Assembly: GCA_035477115.1 (NCBI GenBank)
Contig: DATIKW010000037.1
Location: 1-27,040 of the forward strand
Source: UBA995 sp035477115
GTDB taxonomy: Bacteria; Bacillota; Sulfobacillia; UBA995
Direction of reading: 5' to 3'
DNA length: 27,040 nt
Shown in pieces: positions 1 to 9,598 of this stretch. The notes under the pieces were generated by a model. It was given only the letters and a program-made list of their open reading frames with translations, was not told where the DNA came from and ran no database searches. The position numbers and the translations under genes were made by a program. Numbering within the stretch: the stretch's first letter is position 1; each line of letters begins with the position of its first letter.

Positions 1-88
1 CCTCCCTGACCCCCATCTGATCCTGCAGTACGATGTTCAGCACTTTCAACCTGGCTTGCTCCTCCTGGGTCAATGTCAGTCCTCCCAT
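1..88 (-). CDS. Transposase N-terminus (ISNCY/IS1202-like), partial at window edge
   Basis: The minus strand opens at ATG 88 and runs off the left edge of the window; the visible residues are MGGLTLTQEEQARLKVLNIV and about nine more, ending in MGVRE. A TLTQEE start followed by a short helical stretch and a VREA-like helix-turn-helix entry resembles the N-terminus of ISNCY/IS1202-type DDE transposases as I remember them. Only 29 codons are visible, so neither the catalytic core nor the IS end can be checked. An alternative start is TTG at 73-71, which has a GGGAGG Shine-Dalgarno 7 nt upstream. The start region sits in a perfect hairpin (separate entry). Family assignment is tentative. Confidence 0.5.
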   Translation of the reverse strand, partial: MGGLTLTQEEQARLKVLNIVLQDQMGVRE

Positions 89-97
89 ACTGACATT
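72..97 (-). promoter_or_regulatory. Perfect 9-bp hairpin over the transposase start
   Basis: AATGTCAGT (72-80) and ACTGACATT (89-97) are perfect inverted repeats with an 8-nt loop. On the minus-strand transcript the loop reads AUGGGAGG, so it carries one candidate start codon and the Shine-Dalgarno for the alternative TTG start, which lies at the edge of the 3' arm. Such a fold could limit transposase translation, for example in read-through mRNA. The hairpin is seen directly; the function is inferred. Confidence 0.55.
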
Positions 98-751
98 TTC
101 CCTTATCAGTTGACCACTGTCATGATCGTATAACAACGACAGGCTACTGGGTCATTCTACGACCGGCCGCGAGACCACCACCGGTTGGCGCTGTAGCTTC
201 TGCTGGGGGTCCCAGAGCGCCGCCATGAGTTGGCGCCGGGCCCGAGGTCCGGGGCAAGCAGCGGGGCGTTTTTTTCGTCAAAGGTGCGGGAGGATGGCGT
301 GTCCTGAGCTTCGCGGCTGCCGATCTCACTCAATCGAGTGCGCTGATGCAACTCTCCACAAGACACCCCCTTTCACCCAAGAACGAAACCGGCATCACCT
401 TATTCTGATTCCACAAATGCTTCTCTGCTCGGAGGTAAAGTGACCAATATGGCGCGATGCAGCGGTGACCTGACAGCAGGACTATGATGGCGAAAACGAC
501 GGAGGGCTCGTAACTGTTCAGCCCGTGTCGAGGAATCGACGGTCAGGCAATCGGCACTAGAGCTGCAAGATCCGACCGCGGGTAGGAACGTCTCCAAACA
601 GCGGTCGCCGGCGAAGAAGCGCGGGGGGGAAGTGCCCGGTGGCCTGATCTCGCTACGCCTCCAAGCCTTCCCGAGACACGGTAGGGTCATCCCAGCCACC
701 GCGGCCCGCCTGTAGGGATGCAGAACCCAACGCGTGAACGGCCTGTACCGC
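98..751. other. Gene-poor stretch, no gene recognised
   Basis: Between the transposase fragment and the end of the MFS gene I see no convincing coding sequence. A 120-codon open frame (762-400, minus) starts inside the last codons of the MFS gene behind GGAGGG, but its Arg/Pro/Ser-rich translation resembles nothing I know and looks like out-of-frame sequence. A T7 run at about 270-276 follows GC-rich sequence on the plus strand, but only a weak stem can be drawn. The outer end of the insertion element probably lies here; I could not find its terminal repeat. Confidence 0.4.
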
Positions 752-2026
752 TCACCTTTCATGGCTTCCCTCCCCGCCCGGCACGAAGCGGTCCCTCCGG
801 CGCGTGTGCACGGCCCAGGCCGTTAGGAGAACCGACGCCAGGCTTAGCGTCCCGGCCACCACCAGAAAGTGGTCGGCTCGGAGGAGCGCCGGGGAGACAA
901 GCCCAGTCAACTGGAGGCTAATCGGCCAGGTGAACTGCTCCACGCTCCGCCGGAGAGCCAGGACCCGTCCCTGCAAGTCGTTCGGGACCATCTCTTGGAA
1001 TATAGTGAGCGTCAGGGTATCGGCCACGCACCACCCCATCACGGCCATGCCGAGCAGAACTGCCACCTGCCACCCCGCTGTGACCAGTCCAGATGCCAGT
1101 TGCAGCGTGGACGCAAAGATCAGGGCAGCGATGAATCCGCCCGCTCGATTGCGCGGTGCGCCCCAGACAATGAGCAGGACGCTGCCGGTCAGTGCGCCGG
1201 CGCTCATGGCGGCCTGGATGATGCCCAGTAGTTCCGGGCCGGCCTGAAAGACATCGGTAACCAATGGCGGCAGCAAGACGTTGAGACCGCTGCCCAGCAA
1301 GTTGATCACCGCGGTCAATAGCAGGATCGACAACAGGCTGCGATTGGCCCGCAGGTATTTCATGCCGGCGCCCATATCTTCTTGAAACGAATTGTCTTTT
1401 TTCGGGGCTTTCGAAGCCGAAGCCGGCTGCTCCTGCTCACGCGGAAAACGCACCATAGCCAGGGTCAGAGAAGCGAAGAAGAATGTTGCAGCGTCCAGGA
1501 GGAGCAAGCTGTACACGTCCCACCCGAGCGCCAGCAGACCGGCGCCCACGGCGGGGGCAATTGTGCGCGGGGCCTGCAGACCGAATTCAAGCAGGCTGTT
1601 GGCCCGGGGGAGCTGCTCAGACGGCACCATCCGCGGGATCGAAGCGTAGATAGCCGGGTTGTGGAACGTCTTGATAAAGGTCACGAGAAAAATGAGAGCG
1701 TAGACCATGGCTACCGAAAAGTGGCCGATGCCGGCGGCGAGCCCCACCACAAAGGTCAGCACACCGTTGACAAGGTCGGCAACCATGATGGTGCGGCGCC
1801 GGTTCCAGCGATCAACGTACACGCCGGCCACAGGTCCGAAAGTAACGTAAGGGATCGCCACCAGGGTCCAGAGCAGGGCCAGGGCTGGCCCGGATTGCAG
1901 GCGGGTCCAGACGTACCACTGAATAGCGAAGATGGAGAGGCCGCTGCCGAAACCGGAGACAATCTGGCCGAGTAGCAGCACCATAAGGGTGAATCGGCCG
2001 GAGGTAGTCTGATGGCCTAGCGGCAT
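752..2026 (-). CDS. MFS drug/metabolite exporter (MFS_3, EntS/MefA-like)
   Basis: A 424-residue, very hydrophobic protein with roughly 11-12 predicted transmembrane segments, the usual size for a major facilitator. The loop after helix 2 reads GVYVDRWNRRRTIM, the MFS motif A form typical of the MFS_3 group (enterobactin exporter EntS, macrolide efflux Mef). These are proton-driven exporters in the cytoplasmic membrane; the substrate cannot be predicted here. Start ATG 2026 has a GGGGGAG Shine-Dalgarno about 8 nt upstream. It stands alone, separated from katG by about 550 bp and a terminator-like hairpin. The C-terminal tail is short and basic. Confidence 0.88.
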   Translation of the reverse strand: MPLGHQTTSGRFTLMVLLLGQIVSGFGSGLSIFAIQWYVWTRLQSGPALALLWTLVAIPYVTFGPVAGVYVDRWNRRRTIMVADLVNGVLTFVVGLAAGIGHFSVAMVYALIFLVTFIKTFHNPAIYASIPRMVPSEQLPRANSLLEFGLQAPRTIAPAVGAGLLALGWDVYSLLLLDAATFFFASLTLAMVRFPREQEQPASASKAPKKDNSFQEDMGAGMKYLRANRSLLSILLLTAVINLLGSGLNVLLPPLVTDVFQAGPELLGIIQAAMSAGALTGSVLLIVWGAPRNRAGGFIAALIFASTLQLASGLVTAGWQVAVLLGMAVMGWCVADTLTLTIFQEMVPNDLQGRVLALRRSVEQFTWPISLQLTGLVSPALLRADHFLVVAGTLSLASVLLTAWAVHTRRRDRFVPGGEGSHER

Positions 2027-2579
2027 CCGATTGCTCCCCCTTATCCTCTCCGCGTGACTTCAAACGAGAAGGGATGGCCGACATCGGCTACCAGGCCGCC
2101 CCGGGGGCTGAGAGCGGCGAGACTCTTTGCCCGGCGGTTCCGGTCTCTCTCACGCGAAAATAAAGACCGGCGTCACCCGACGCCGGTTCCACAAACCCTT
2201 CTCCTACACCTTGTCACCGAGCGTGACTACATCTGCCTCCTAGCGCGCCAAAGACCGTTGCCAGCTACACTCATGCTATCCCCTCGTACCACGTGGAAAC
2301 GGTATGTCTGGCGCAACGCGTAGGCGCGTGAAAGCCTTGGCGCGCAAGGCCGTACGGTTCCAGATGCCCCTGCCGGTAGTAGGCCGGCCCGCGCTTCCAG
2401 CTGCTTGGTTTTCATGGCCCGGAAGGCTCGCACCGCCCGGCGGAGGTCATGGTTGCACCGTACGTTTTGGGCTACAGACTGGGGCAAAGCAACTGCCCTG
2501 GGCAAGCGTCCGTGCTCGTCCAAGGCAGCTATATTGACCCAACCCCCGGCCCGGCTGGCGATGGGGGCTGAGCCAAAAC
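2027..2579. other. Intergenic stretch between katG and the MFS gene
   Basis: About 550 bp without a recognised gene. It contains a terminator-like hairpin (2155-2187). A minus-strand open frame of 131 codons (2622-2227) starts inside katG in another frame and ends 40 bp before that hairpin; its translation matches no family I know. No clear promoter for the MFS gene was found. Confidence 0.4.
2155..2187 (-). terminator. Rho-independent terminator-like hairpin after katG
   Basis: ACCGGCGTC (2166-2174) and GACGCCGGT (2179-2187) form a perfect 9-bp GC-rich stem with a 4-nt loop. Read on the minus strand it is followed by a T-rich tract (CTTTATTTT, 2165-2157). It lies about 390 bp downstream of katG and 130 bp upstream of the MFS start, so it would separate the two transcription units. 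Confidence 0.65.
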
Positions 2580-4775
<2,196 letters not shown>

Positions 4776-5175
4776 GAGTGTTCCTCCTCCCGGTTACTGG
4801 AGTTCACCCGCTTAGAAGGACGGTCGACCGCTGGAAGCCGTTGCCGACCATTCGCCGGGATCTGCTATTCTTCGCGCCTGCCGCACCTCCTTCTTGAACT
4901 TGCCGGGCTCAAAGCCGGCCGCCCGCGCCTTATTGCTCCCTTCGACACGCTCCTCTCCACAATACCGGCCGGCAAGTCAGGCGTAGGGGAAGGGTGTCCT
5001 GTGAAGCCGGTGCAGGCCACGCAGGAAGGTGCGGTGCGCGGGGGGCGAATGGTGGGCGTGATTGGGTTGTTCATGTCGCGCGCGGGGTGGCACGCGGAGG
5101 CGATAATTAACTCAACTTCCCCCTCCCTGACTTTCTGCAAAGCTTCGGAAGTCCCTGCGTGGAACGGGTTTTCGT
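4776..5175. other. Gap upstream of katG, no gene recognised
   Basis: About 400 bp that should include the katG promoter. Open frames here translate to low-complexity Arg/Pro/Ser sequence and match nothing known. A strong AAGGAGGTG Shine-Dalgarno-like string occurs near 4890 on the minus strand but no start codon follows at working distance. No convincing -35/-10 pair or PerR/Fur box could be fixed by eye. Confidence 0.35.
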
Positions 5176-5560
5176 TTATGCGGCCAGCATCTTGATGAGA
5201 CTACGGCGGTAGCCGTCGACCGGGTTCCACCAGCCGACCTGTTGCAGTTCCTTCTGAACGCCCTGACCGACCTCACCCAAGGCCACTGCCATCCGCTGTG
5301 GCGCTCTTCGCCGAGTTCGAGCCAAATCTGGTTGACCTTCAGCTGGTCCCATCGACGTAGGAGCAGTTCTACTTCTCGGTGCTCGCCCATAGCACGAAGC
5401 TCCAGTTCCATCTGCTTCACCAGGTAGAAGCCCAGAAAGTTGGATTTGCCCCGTTCCCGTGGACTGCTGATCCAACTTGCCATCTGTCGTTCGGCGGTTC
5501 GACACAAGCCCAGAGTTTTGCTTTCGTACTCGTTCCATCGAGCCAGCCAAGCCAGCCTGT
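5176..5560 (-). pseudogene. Frameshifted gene of unknown function
   Basis: Two minus-strand frames read as one protein if one base is restored near 5293-5310. The upstream part contains WNEYESKTLGL, NFLGFYLVKQMELELRAMGE and RRWDQLKVNQIWLELGEE. The downstream part reads RMAVALGEVGQGVQKELQQV, then GWWNPVDGYRR, and stops at 5176. Both halves have balanced, helix-like amino-acid composition, while each frame becomes Arg/Ser-rich past the junction. I do not recognise the family, and no good start codon is visible for the upstream part, which points to decay rather than a sequencing error alone. Confidence 0.45.
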
Positions 5561-5612
5561 AGGAGCCAAGCTCCCGCCGCCAGCCCCTCGGGTGTCCTGT
5601 TCCGGAAACACG

Positions 5613-5641
5613 GTAGGGGCGGGTTCCGACCCCGCCCCTAC
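5613..5641. repeat. Palindromic repeat, 11-bp perfect stem
   Basis: GTAGGGGCGGG (5613-5623) and CCCGCCCCTAC (5631-5641) are perfect inverted repeats around a 7-nt loop. Palindromes of this GTAGGGGCGGG...CCCGCCCCTAC type are, to my knowledge, dispersed in many copies in several thermophilic and anaerobic Bacillota and Chloroflexi genomes. Only this copy is in the window. It lies 70 bp downstream of the tRNA gene and could also end its transcript, though no T-run follows. Confidence 0.6.
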
Positions 5642-5710
5642 GATTGAATGGGTCTTGACCTGCCCTGCCGCAACCGATGCCGTTCGCGAGGGTCGAAACC
5701 CTTATTTAGC

Positions 5711-5787
5711 TGGTCGGAGCGGTGGGATTCGAACCCACGGCCTCTTGAACCCCATTCAAGCGCGCTACCAAGCTGCGCCACGCCCCG
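5711..5787 (-). tRNA. tRNA-Pro (anticodon GGG)
   Basis: A 77-nt cloverleaf with the CCA end encoded. The acceptor stem pairs CGGGGCG with CGCTCCG (one G-T pair) and starts with C1, typical of bacterial tRNA-Pro. The D arm is GCGCAGCTTGGTAGCGC; the anticodon stem is CTTGA/TCAAG with loop ATGGGGT, giving anticodon GGG for CCC/CCU codons. The T arm is GTGGG-TTCGAAT-CCCAC. It has its own promoter immediately upstream. I found no second copy of its 3' end within the window that would mark an integrated element. Confidence 0.95.
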
Positions 5788-5795
5788 TCGCCGCC

Positions 5796-5824
5796 ATTAT
5801 ACCCCACGCGGCCTCGCAGTTCAA
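5796..5824 (-). promoter_or_regulatory. Sigma-A promoter of tRNA-Pro
   Basis: On the minus strand TTGAAC (5824-5819) and TATAAT (5801-5796) are separated by exactly 17 bp. The -10 box ends 8 nt before the mature tRNA 5' end, so transcription would begin at or next to the tRNA. The -10 is perfect and the -35 matches 4 of 6. Confidence 0.8.
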
Positions 5825-5847
5825 GGTGAGCGAAACCGCCAGGAAGG

Positions 5848-5876
5848 CCTGCAGCCCGGCACTGCCGGGCTGCAGG
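5848..5876 (-). terminator. Strong hairpin after HU, probable terminator
   Basis: CCTGCAGCCCGGC (5848-5860) and GCCGGGCTGCAGG (5864-5876) form a perfect 13-bp stem with a 3-nt loop. It lies 53 bp past the HU stop and 24 bp before the tRNA promoter. Only a weak pyrimidine tract (CCTTCCT) follows, so it is not a textbook intrinsic terminator. Confidence 0.55.
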
Positions 5877-5929
5877 TGCTGCGCCGCAATTCCTTCGCTA
5901 GCTAGGACCAGACTACTTCCGGCCTTGCC

Positions 5930-6205
5930 TCAGCGGGCAACGGCCTCCTTGAGGCTCTTCCCGGCCTTGAAAGCAGGCACCTTTCGGCCGGCGATCTTGA
6001 TGGGCTTGCCGGTCTGAGGGTTCCGCCCGCTCCTCGGGGCACGGGCCCGGACATCGAAGGTGCCGAAGCCTACCAGGGATACCTTCTCTCCCTGCTTCAG
6101 CGAATCAACGATCGCTTCGAAGGCTGCCTCAACGGCGGATCCGGCATCCTTCTTCCTCAGTCCGGTCCGCTCGGCGACGGCGGCGATCAGCTCTGCCTTG
6201 GTCAA
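5930..6205 (-). CDS. hup: HU family DNA-binding protein
   Basis: A 91-residue histone-like protein that bends and compacts DNA as a dimer. It has the complete HU fold: helical N-terminus TKAELIAAVAERTGL, then the signature GFGTFDVRARAPRSGRNPQT (about 46-65) forming the beta-arm with its intercalating Pro (NPQTGK), and the C-terminal AFKAGKSLKEAV helix. The start is TTG 6205, chosen because AAGGAGGTGA lies about 10 nt upstream and because the family begins (M)TKAEL. The neighbour upstream is spoIVA, the same pairing as spoIVA-hbs in Bacillus subtilis; a terminator-like structure lies between them, so HU probably has its own promoter. Confidence 0.95.
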   Translation of the reverse strand: MTKAELIAAVAERTGLRKKDAGSAVEAAFEAIVDSLKQGEKVSLVGFGTFDVRARAPRSGRNPQTGKPIKIAGRKVPAFKAGKSLKEAVAR

Positions 6206-6303
6206 GCTGGCGTCACCTCCTTCCCCAGTAGCTTCGCGCTTGGTGTGAATCGGAACGACACGTGTTTTCGCTCTGTATGGGGAAACTCCTTCCTGGAGCA
6301 GGC

Positions 6304-6371
6304 AAAAAAGTTGCCCAAGCGCTTGACCAGCCAAAGAGTGAAGCCCGAACGCGGGCGTCCAGCGTGGGCAA
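6304..6371 (-). terminator. Possible terminator after spoIVA
   Basis: On the minus strand TTGCCCA (6371-6365) pairs with TGGGCAA (6317-6311), enclosing an inner GCCCG/CGGGC hairpin, and is followed by CTTTTTT (6310-6304). The loop is long, so the fold is less certain than the T-run. Confidence 0.4.
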
Positions 6372-6394
6372 CCTGCCGATCCGCCCGCGTCAGG

Positions 6395-7876
6395 TCAGAT
6401 GATGATGCAAATCAGGCCGCCGCTGCCCTCGTTGATGATCCTCGTCAGGGTTTCCTGCAGCTTCTGCCGCGCATTCTCCGGCATCCGGTGCAATTTGGCG
6501 GTGACGCCTTCCACCACTAGTTCATGGAGGGACTTGCCGAAGATGTCCGAGTCCCAGATCTTTCGGGGATCGTCTTCGAACTTATCCATGAGATAGTGGA
6601 CCAGCTCTTCGCATTGTTTTTCGTTGCCGATGATCGGGGTCAGTTCGGCCTCGATGTCCGCCCGGAGCAGATGCAGAGAGGGGGCGCTGGCCCGCAGGCG
6701 TACCGCGTACTGGCCGCCCCGGCGGGTGAGTTCCGGCTCTTCGAACGTCATGTCCTGCCGGGTTGGGGCCACAATGCCGTAGCCGGACTCCCTGGCATCG
6801 CGGAGGGCGCCCGCGATCGTGTCGTAGTCGCGTTTTGCACCGGCGAGGGTCTTCAAGTTGGTGACGACATCAAGCCTGCCGGCGATCGTGAGGCCGCTGA
6901 CCTCCTGGAGCACCTGCCAGAAGAGGTCGTCCTTGGCGGACAGTTCGATGTTCGCCAGCCCCGTCCCGAGGTCCATCCGTTTCAGGGCGACGGCTTCCAT
7001 GAAGTCGTAGCCGCGCAATTGCTCCACCGCACGGTCGATGTCCCGGAGCCGGCGTACCTTGCCGACCGATTCCTCGACTGCCTGTTCGAAGCGGCGGCGC
7101 AGCCAGTGCCCGGGCTCAAGCGCCTCGACCCAGTCGGGGAGGTCTATGGCCGCTTCGGCTACGGGGAACTCATACAAGGCGCGGAACAGGAGGCTCTCGA
7201 TGTCTTCCAGATCGAGGTCGGCGATGTTGGTCGGGATGACGGGGACGTCGTGGTCGCCCTCCAGTTCCCGCGCCAGGTCCAGCACCTCGCGCGCGAAGGG
7301 GTCCAGGGTGTTCAGGAGGATGACGAAGGGTTTGCCGAGGGCGCGGAGTTCCTGGATGACCCGGCGCTCGGCCTCGACGAAGTTCTTTCGGGGGAGGTCG
7401 GTGGCGGTGCCATCGCTGGTCACGACCACTCCGAAGGTGGAATGCTCGGCGATCACCTTGCGGGTGCCGATTTCCGCCGCTTCCTGGAAGGGGATGTCCT
7501 CCTCGTGCCACGGGGTGCGGACCATGCGGGGCGCCCCGTCCTCATCTTCATAGCCGAGAGCGCCGGGCACGGTGTAGCCGACGCAATCCACGAGCCGTAC
7601 TCGCAAGTGCAGGCTGTCCTTGATGGTGATGGCCACGCCGTCGTCGGGGATGAACTTCGGTTCCGAGGTCATTACCCGGCGTCCCGCGCCCGCCTGCGGC
7701 ATGGCGTCCACTGCCCGTTCCCGATCGTCCGGATCGCTGATATTGGGCAGGACCAGGAGTTCGAGGAAACGCTTGATGAAGGTCGACTTCCCCGTGCGCA
7801 CCGGCCCCACTACCCCCAGGTAGATGTCGCCCCCGGTGCGTTCAGCGATGTCCTTGAAGACATCGAACTTTTGCAC
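6395..7876 (-). CDS. spoIVA: Stage IV sporulation protein A (SpoIVA), spore-coat ATPase
   Basis: A 493-residue protein, against 492 in B. subtilis. SpoIVA polymerises by ATP hydrolysis on the outer forespore membrane to make the basal layer of the spore coat. The N-terminus QKFDVFKDIAERTGGDIY and the Walker A motif GPVRTGKST (about residues 24-32) match the family; VDCVGYTVPGA, TSDGTATDL and LLNTLDP follow in the P-loop domain. The C-terminus ends GGLICIII, the short hydrophobic tail needed for membrane docking. The start is GTG 7876, correctly spaced from GGAGGG; a TTG one codon earlier is too close to it. A sigma-E-like promoter is visible upstream. It is divergent from a phosphoribosyltransferase gene. 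It commits the organism to endospore formation. Confidence 0.98.
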   Translation of the reverse strand: MQKFDVFKDIAERTGGDIYLGVVGPVRTGKSTFIKRFLELLVLPNISDPDDRERAVDAMPQAGAGRRVMTSEPKFIPDDGVAITIKDSLHLRVRLVDCVGYTVPGALGYEDEDGAPRMVRTPWHEEDIPFQEAAEIGTRKVIAEHSTFGVVVTSDGTATDLPRKNFVEAERRVIQELRALGKPFVILLNTLDPFAREVLDLARELEGDHDVPVIPTNIADLDLEDIESLLFRALYEFPVAEAAIDLPDWVEALEPGHWLRRRFEQAVEESVGKVRRLRDIDRAVEQLRGYDFMEAVALKRMDLGTGLANIELSAKDDLFWQVLQEVSGLTIAGRLDVVTNLKTLAGAKRDYDTIAGALRDARESGYGIVAPTRQDMTFEEPELTRRGGQYAVRLRASAPSLHLLRADIEAELTPIIGNEKQCEELVHYLMDKFEDDPRKIWDSDIFGKSLHELVVEGVTAKLHRMPENARQKLQETLTRIINEGSGGLICIII

Positions 7877-7924
7877 CAATCACCCTCCCTCCCGGCTAGC
7901 CGAATCATCCACGAACCGCTAAGA

Positions 7925-7953
7925 TGTATATGGGCATACCATGGGGAGTATGA
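7925..7953 (-). promoter_or_regulatory. Sigma-E-like promoter of spoIVA
   Basis: On the minus strand TCATACT (7953-7947) is followed after 14 bp by CATATACA (7932-7925). This resembles the B. subtilis sigma-E pattern (-35 with core ATA, 14-15 bp spacer, -10 CATACAnT), matching most positions of both boxes. Transcription would start about 40 nt before the GTG. B. subtilis spoIVA is known to be sigma-E dependent; the assignment here is by eye. Confidence 0.45.
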
Positions 7954-7999
7954 CCCGACCGCCGCGCCGGCGGGACCGATCAGCGAGGAAGGATGGGAC

Positions 8000-8539
8000 A
8001 TGAACCTCGACCCGTACGCCCATGGCCATGACCAGGTGATCCAGCTCGGCTGGGAGGGAGTCATGCGGCTCTGCCGGGAGTTGGCCGCGCAGATCCAATC
8101 CGAGTTCGACCCCGACCAGATCGTAGGCATCGCTAAAGGGGGAGTCATCCCCGCGGCGATCCTCGCCTCCATGCTCCGCAAGGACTTCTACCCCATCCGC
8201 CTGTCGCGCAGGGAGAAGGACCGCGTGGTCCGCGGCAAGCCGCGCCTGCTGGTACCCCTCACCGAGGATGTGCAGGGGAAGAAGGTGCTGATCGTGGACG
8301 AGATCAGCGCCAGCGGCGACACGCTGAAGCTCGCGGTACAGGAAGCCAAGAAGAAGGGCGCCCGCAAGGTGAAGACCGCCACGCTGTATGTACACCAGGA
8401 CAGCTTCAAGCCCAACTGGTACGGGCTGATGAGCGACGCCTTGATTATCCAGCCCTGGGACTTTGAGATCCTCGATGCCGGCGAGTGGGTGATTCACCCG
8501 GAGTATCAGGAGGAACTGGACCGGCAGATCCGCGGATGA
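8000..8539 (+). CDS. Phosphoribosyltransferase (xanthine/hypoxanthine PRTase-like)
   Basis: A 179-residue type I phosphoribosyltransferase. The PRPP-binding signature VLIVDEISASGDTLK sits in the middle of the protein, after an N-terminal IVGIAKGGVIPAAILA strand-loop that binds pyrophosphate. The C-terminal IIQPWDFE resembles the COG2236 (Gpt-like) family, which salvages purine bases with PRPP; the base used cannot be told. The same frame stays open far upstream, but that part is antisense to spoIVA and is not coding. ATG 8000 follows GAGGAAGG and gives the normal family length. It is the only complete plus-strand gene here and converges with gpsA, with 9 bp between stops and no terminator seen. 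Confidence 0.9.
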   Translation: MNLDPYAHGHDQVIQLGWEGVMRLCRELAAQIQSEFDPDQIVGIAKGGVIPAAILASMLRKDFYPIRLSRREKDRVVRGKPRLLVPLTEDVQGKKVLIVDEISASGDTLKLAVQEAKKKGARKVKTATLYVHQDSFKPNWYGLMSDALIIQPWDFEILDAGEWVIHPEYQEELDRQIRG

Positions 8540-8548
8540 GGCGGGGTG

Positions 8549-9598
8549 TCACCAGCCGGAGCGCGTTGAGGCCGCCTCCTCGAGTTCGCAGGTAGGGTCG
8601 CGACTCATGAGTGACTCGGCCACGGCAGCCGGGTGCTTCCCTTCTCCGAACACCAGAGCGAGTTCCGCGGTGATGGGCAGATCCACTCCGACCTGACGGG
8701 CCAGCCGGCAGGCGGCCGGGGTGGTCGACACGCCTTCCACCACCATGCGCAGGCCGGCCAGCACATCGCCGAGCGGCATGCCCCGCCCCAGTTCGATGCC
8801 GGCTTGACGGTTGCGACTATAGCGGCCGGTGCAGGTGAGTACGAGGTCCCCTACCCCCGAGAGCCCCGCGAAAGTCAGGGGGTTGGCGCCGAGCGCCGCG
8901 CCCAGGCGGGAGATTTCGGCCAGCCCCCGGGTGATCAGGGCAGCCTGAGCGTTCAACCCGAGCCCCAGACCTTCCGCCATGCCTACGGCGATGGCGATCA
9001 CGTTCTTGAGGGCTCCTCCCAGCTCCACGCCGACCAGGTCGGGACTGATGTAGGCACGGAACAGCCGGTCGCTCAAGAGACTCTGCCAGGACAGCGCCAC
9101 CTCGCGGCGGGACGAGGCCACCACCGTCGTGGTGGGCATGCCCCTCGCCACCTCGATGGCGAAATTCGGGCCGGACAGGACGGCCACGGGGGCGGACGTT
9201 CCCAGTTCCTGTTCGATGACCCTGGACATGCGCAATCCATCCGATAGCTCGAGGCCCTTGGTGGCGGAGAGGATCCGGATGCCGGGGCGGAGGGCGATGA
9301 GCGGCGCAACTTGCCGGCACAGGTCGCGCATGGCGTGGGAGGCGGGCGCCAGGATGACGCCGGCCGCGCCGGCCAGGGCCCGATCTGGCTCGGCGGTCAC
9401 CTCGACGGCTTCCGGCAAGGCCACGCCGGGAAGGCGGCCGGGATCGATGCGCGTAAGGTCCAAGGTCTCGGCGTAGCGGGGGTTGCGAGCCCACAGGGAG
9501 ACGCGGCAGCCTCGCCGGGCAAGGAGGCAACTCAGGGCCAGGCCCCAGGCGCCGGCGGACAGCACCGCGATCTTCAGGGGATTATCGGCGCGATCCAC
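8549..9598 (-). CDS. gpsA: Glycerol-3-phosphate dehydrogenase [NAD(P)+]
   Basis: A 349-residue enzyme that reduces dihydroxyacetone phosphate to sn-glycerol-3-phosphate, the backbone for phospholipids; it works directly ahead of PlsY, its operon partner. Seen: N-terminal Rossmann entry LKIAVLSAGAWG (8-19), SATKGLE, VLSGPNFAIEVARGMPT, and the catalytic lysine in VELGGALKNVIAIAVGM, then the helical C-terminal domain with GLSGVGDLVLTCT. Unusually, the nucleotide-binding GxGxxG reads S14-A-G-A-W-G, Ser replacing the first glycine. The start is GTG 9598, overlapping the plsY stop by 17 bp, which implies coupled translation. Length is slightly above the typical 330-340 residues because of a short Arg-rich C-terminal tail. 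Confidence 0.96.
   Translation of the reverse strand: MDRADNPLKIAVLSAGAWGLALSCLLARRGCRVSLWARNPRYAETLDLTRIDPGRLPGVALPEAVEVTAEPDRALAGAAGVILAPASHAMRDLCRQVAPLIALRPGIRILSATKGLELSDGLRMSRVIEQELGTSAPVAVLSGPNFAIEVARGMPTTTVVASSRREVALSWQSLLSDRLFRAYISPDLVGVELGGALKNVIAIAVGMAEGLGLGLNAQAALITRGLAEISRLGAALGANPLTFAGLSGVGDLVLTCTGRYSRNRQAGIELGRGMPLGDVLAGLRMVVEGVSTTPAACRLARQVGVDLPITAELALVFGEGKHPAAVAESLMSRDPTCELEEAASTRSGW

Noticed and set aside
400..762. 120-codon frame overlapping the MFS stop with a Shine-Dalgarno
   Set aside because: Composition is unlike a folded protein and no family was recognised; kept only as a note in the gap entry.
6524..7999. Long plus-strand open frame in phase with the phosphoribosyltransferase
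   Set aside because: It is the complement of spoIVA; the translation is acidic low-complexity sequence. Only 8000-8539 is coding.
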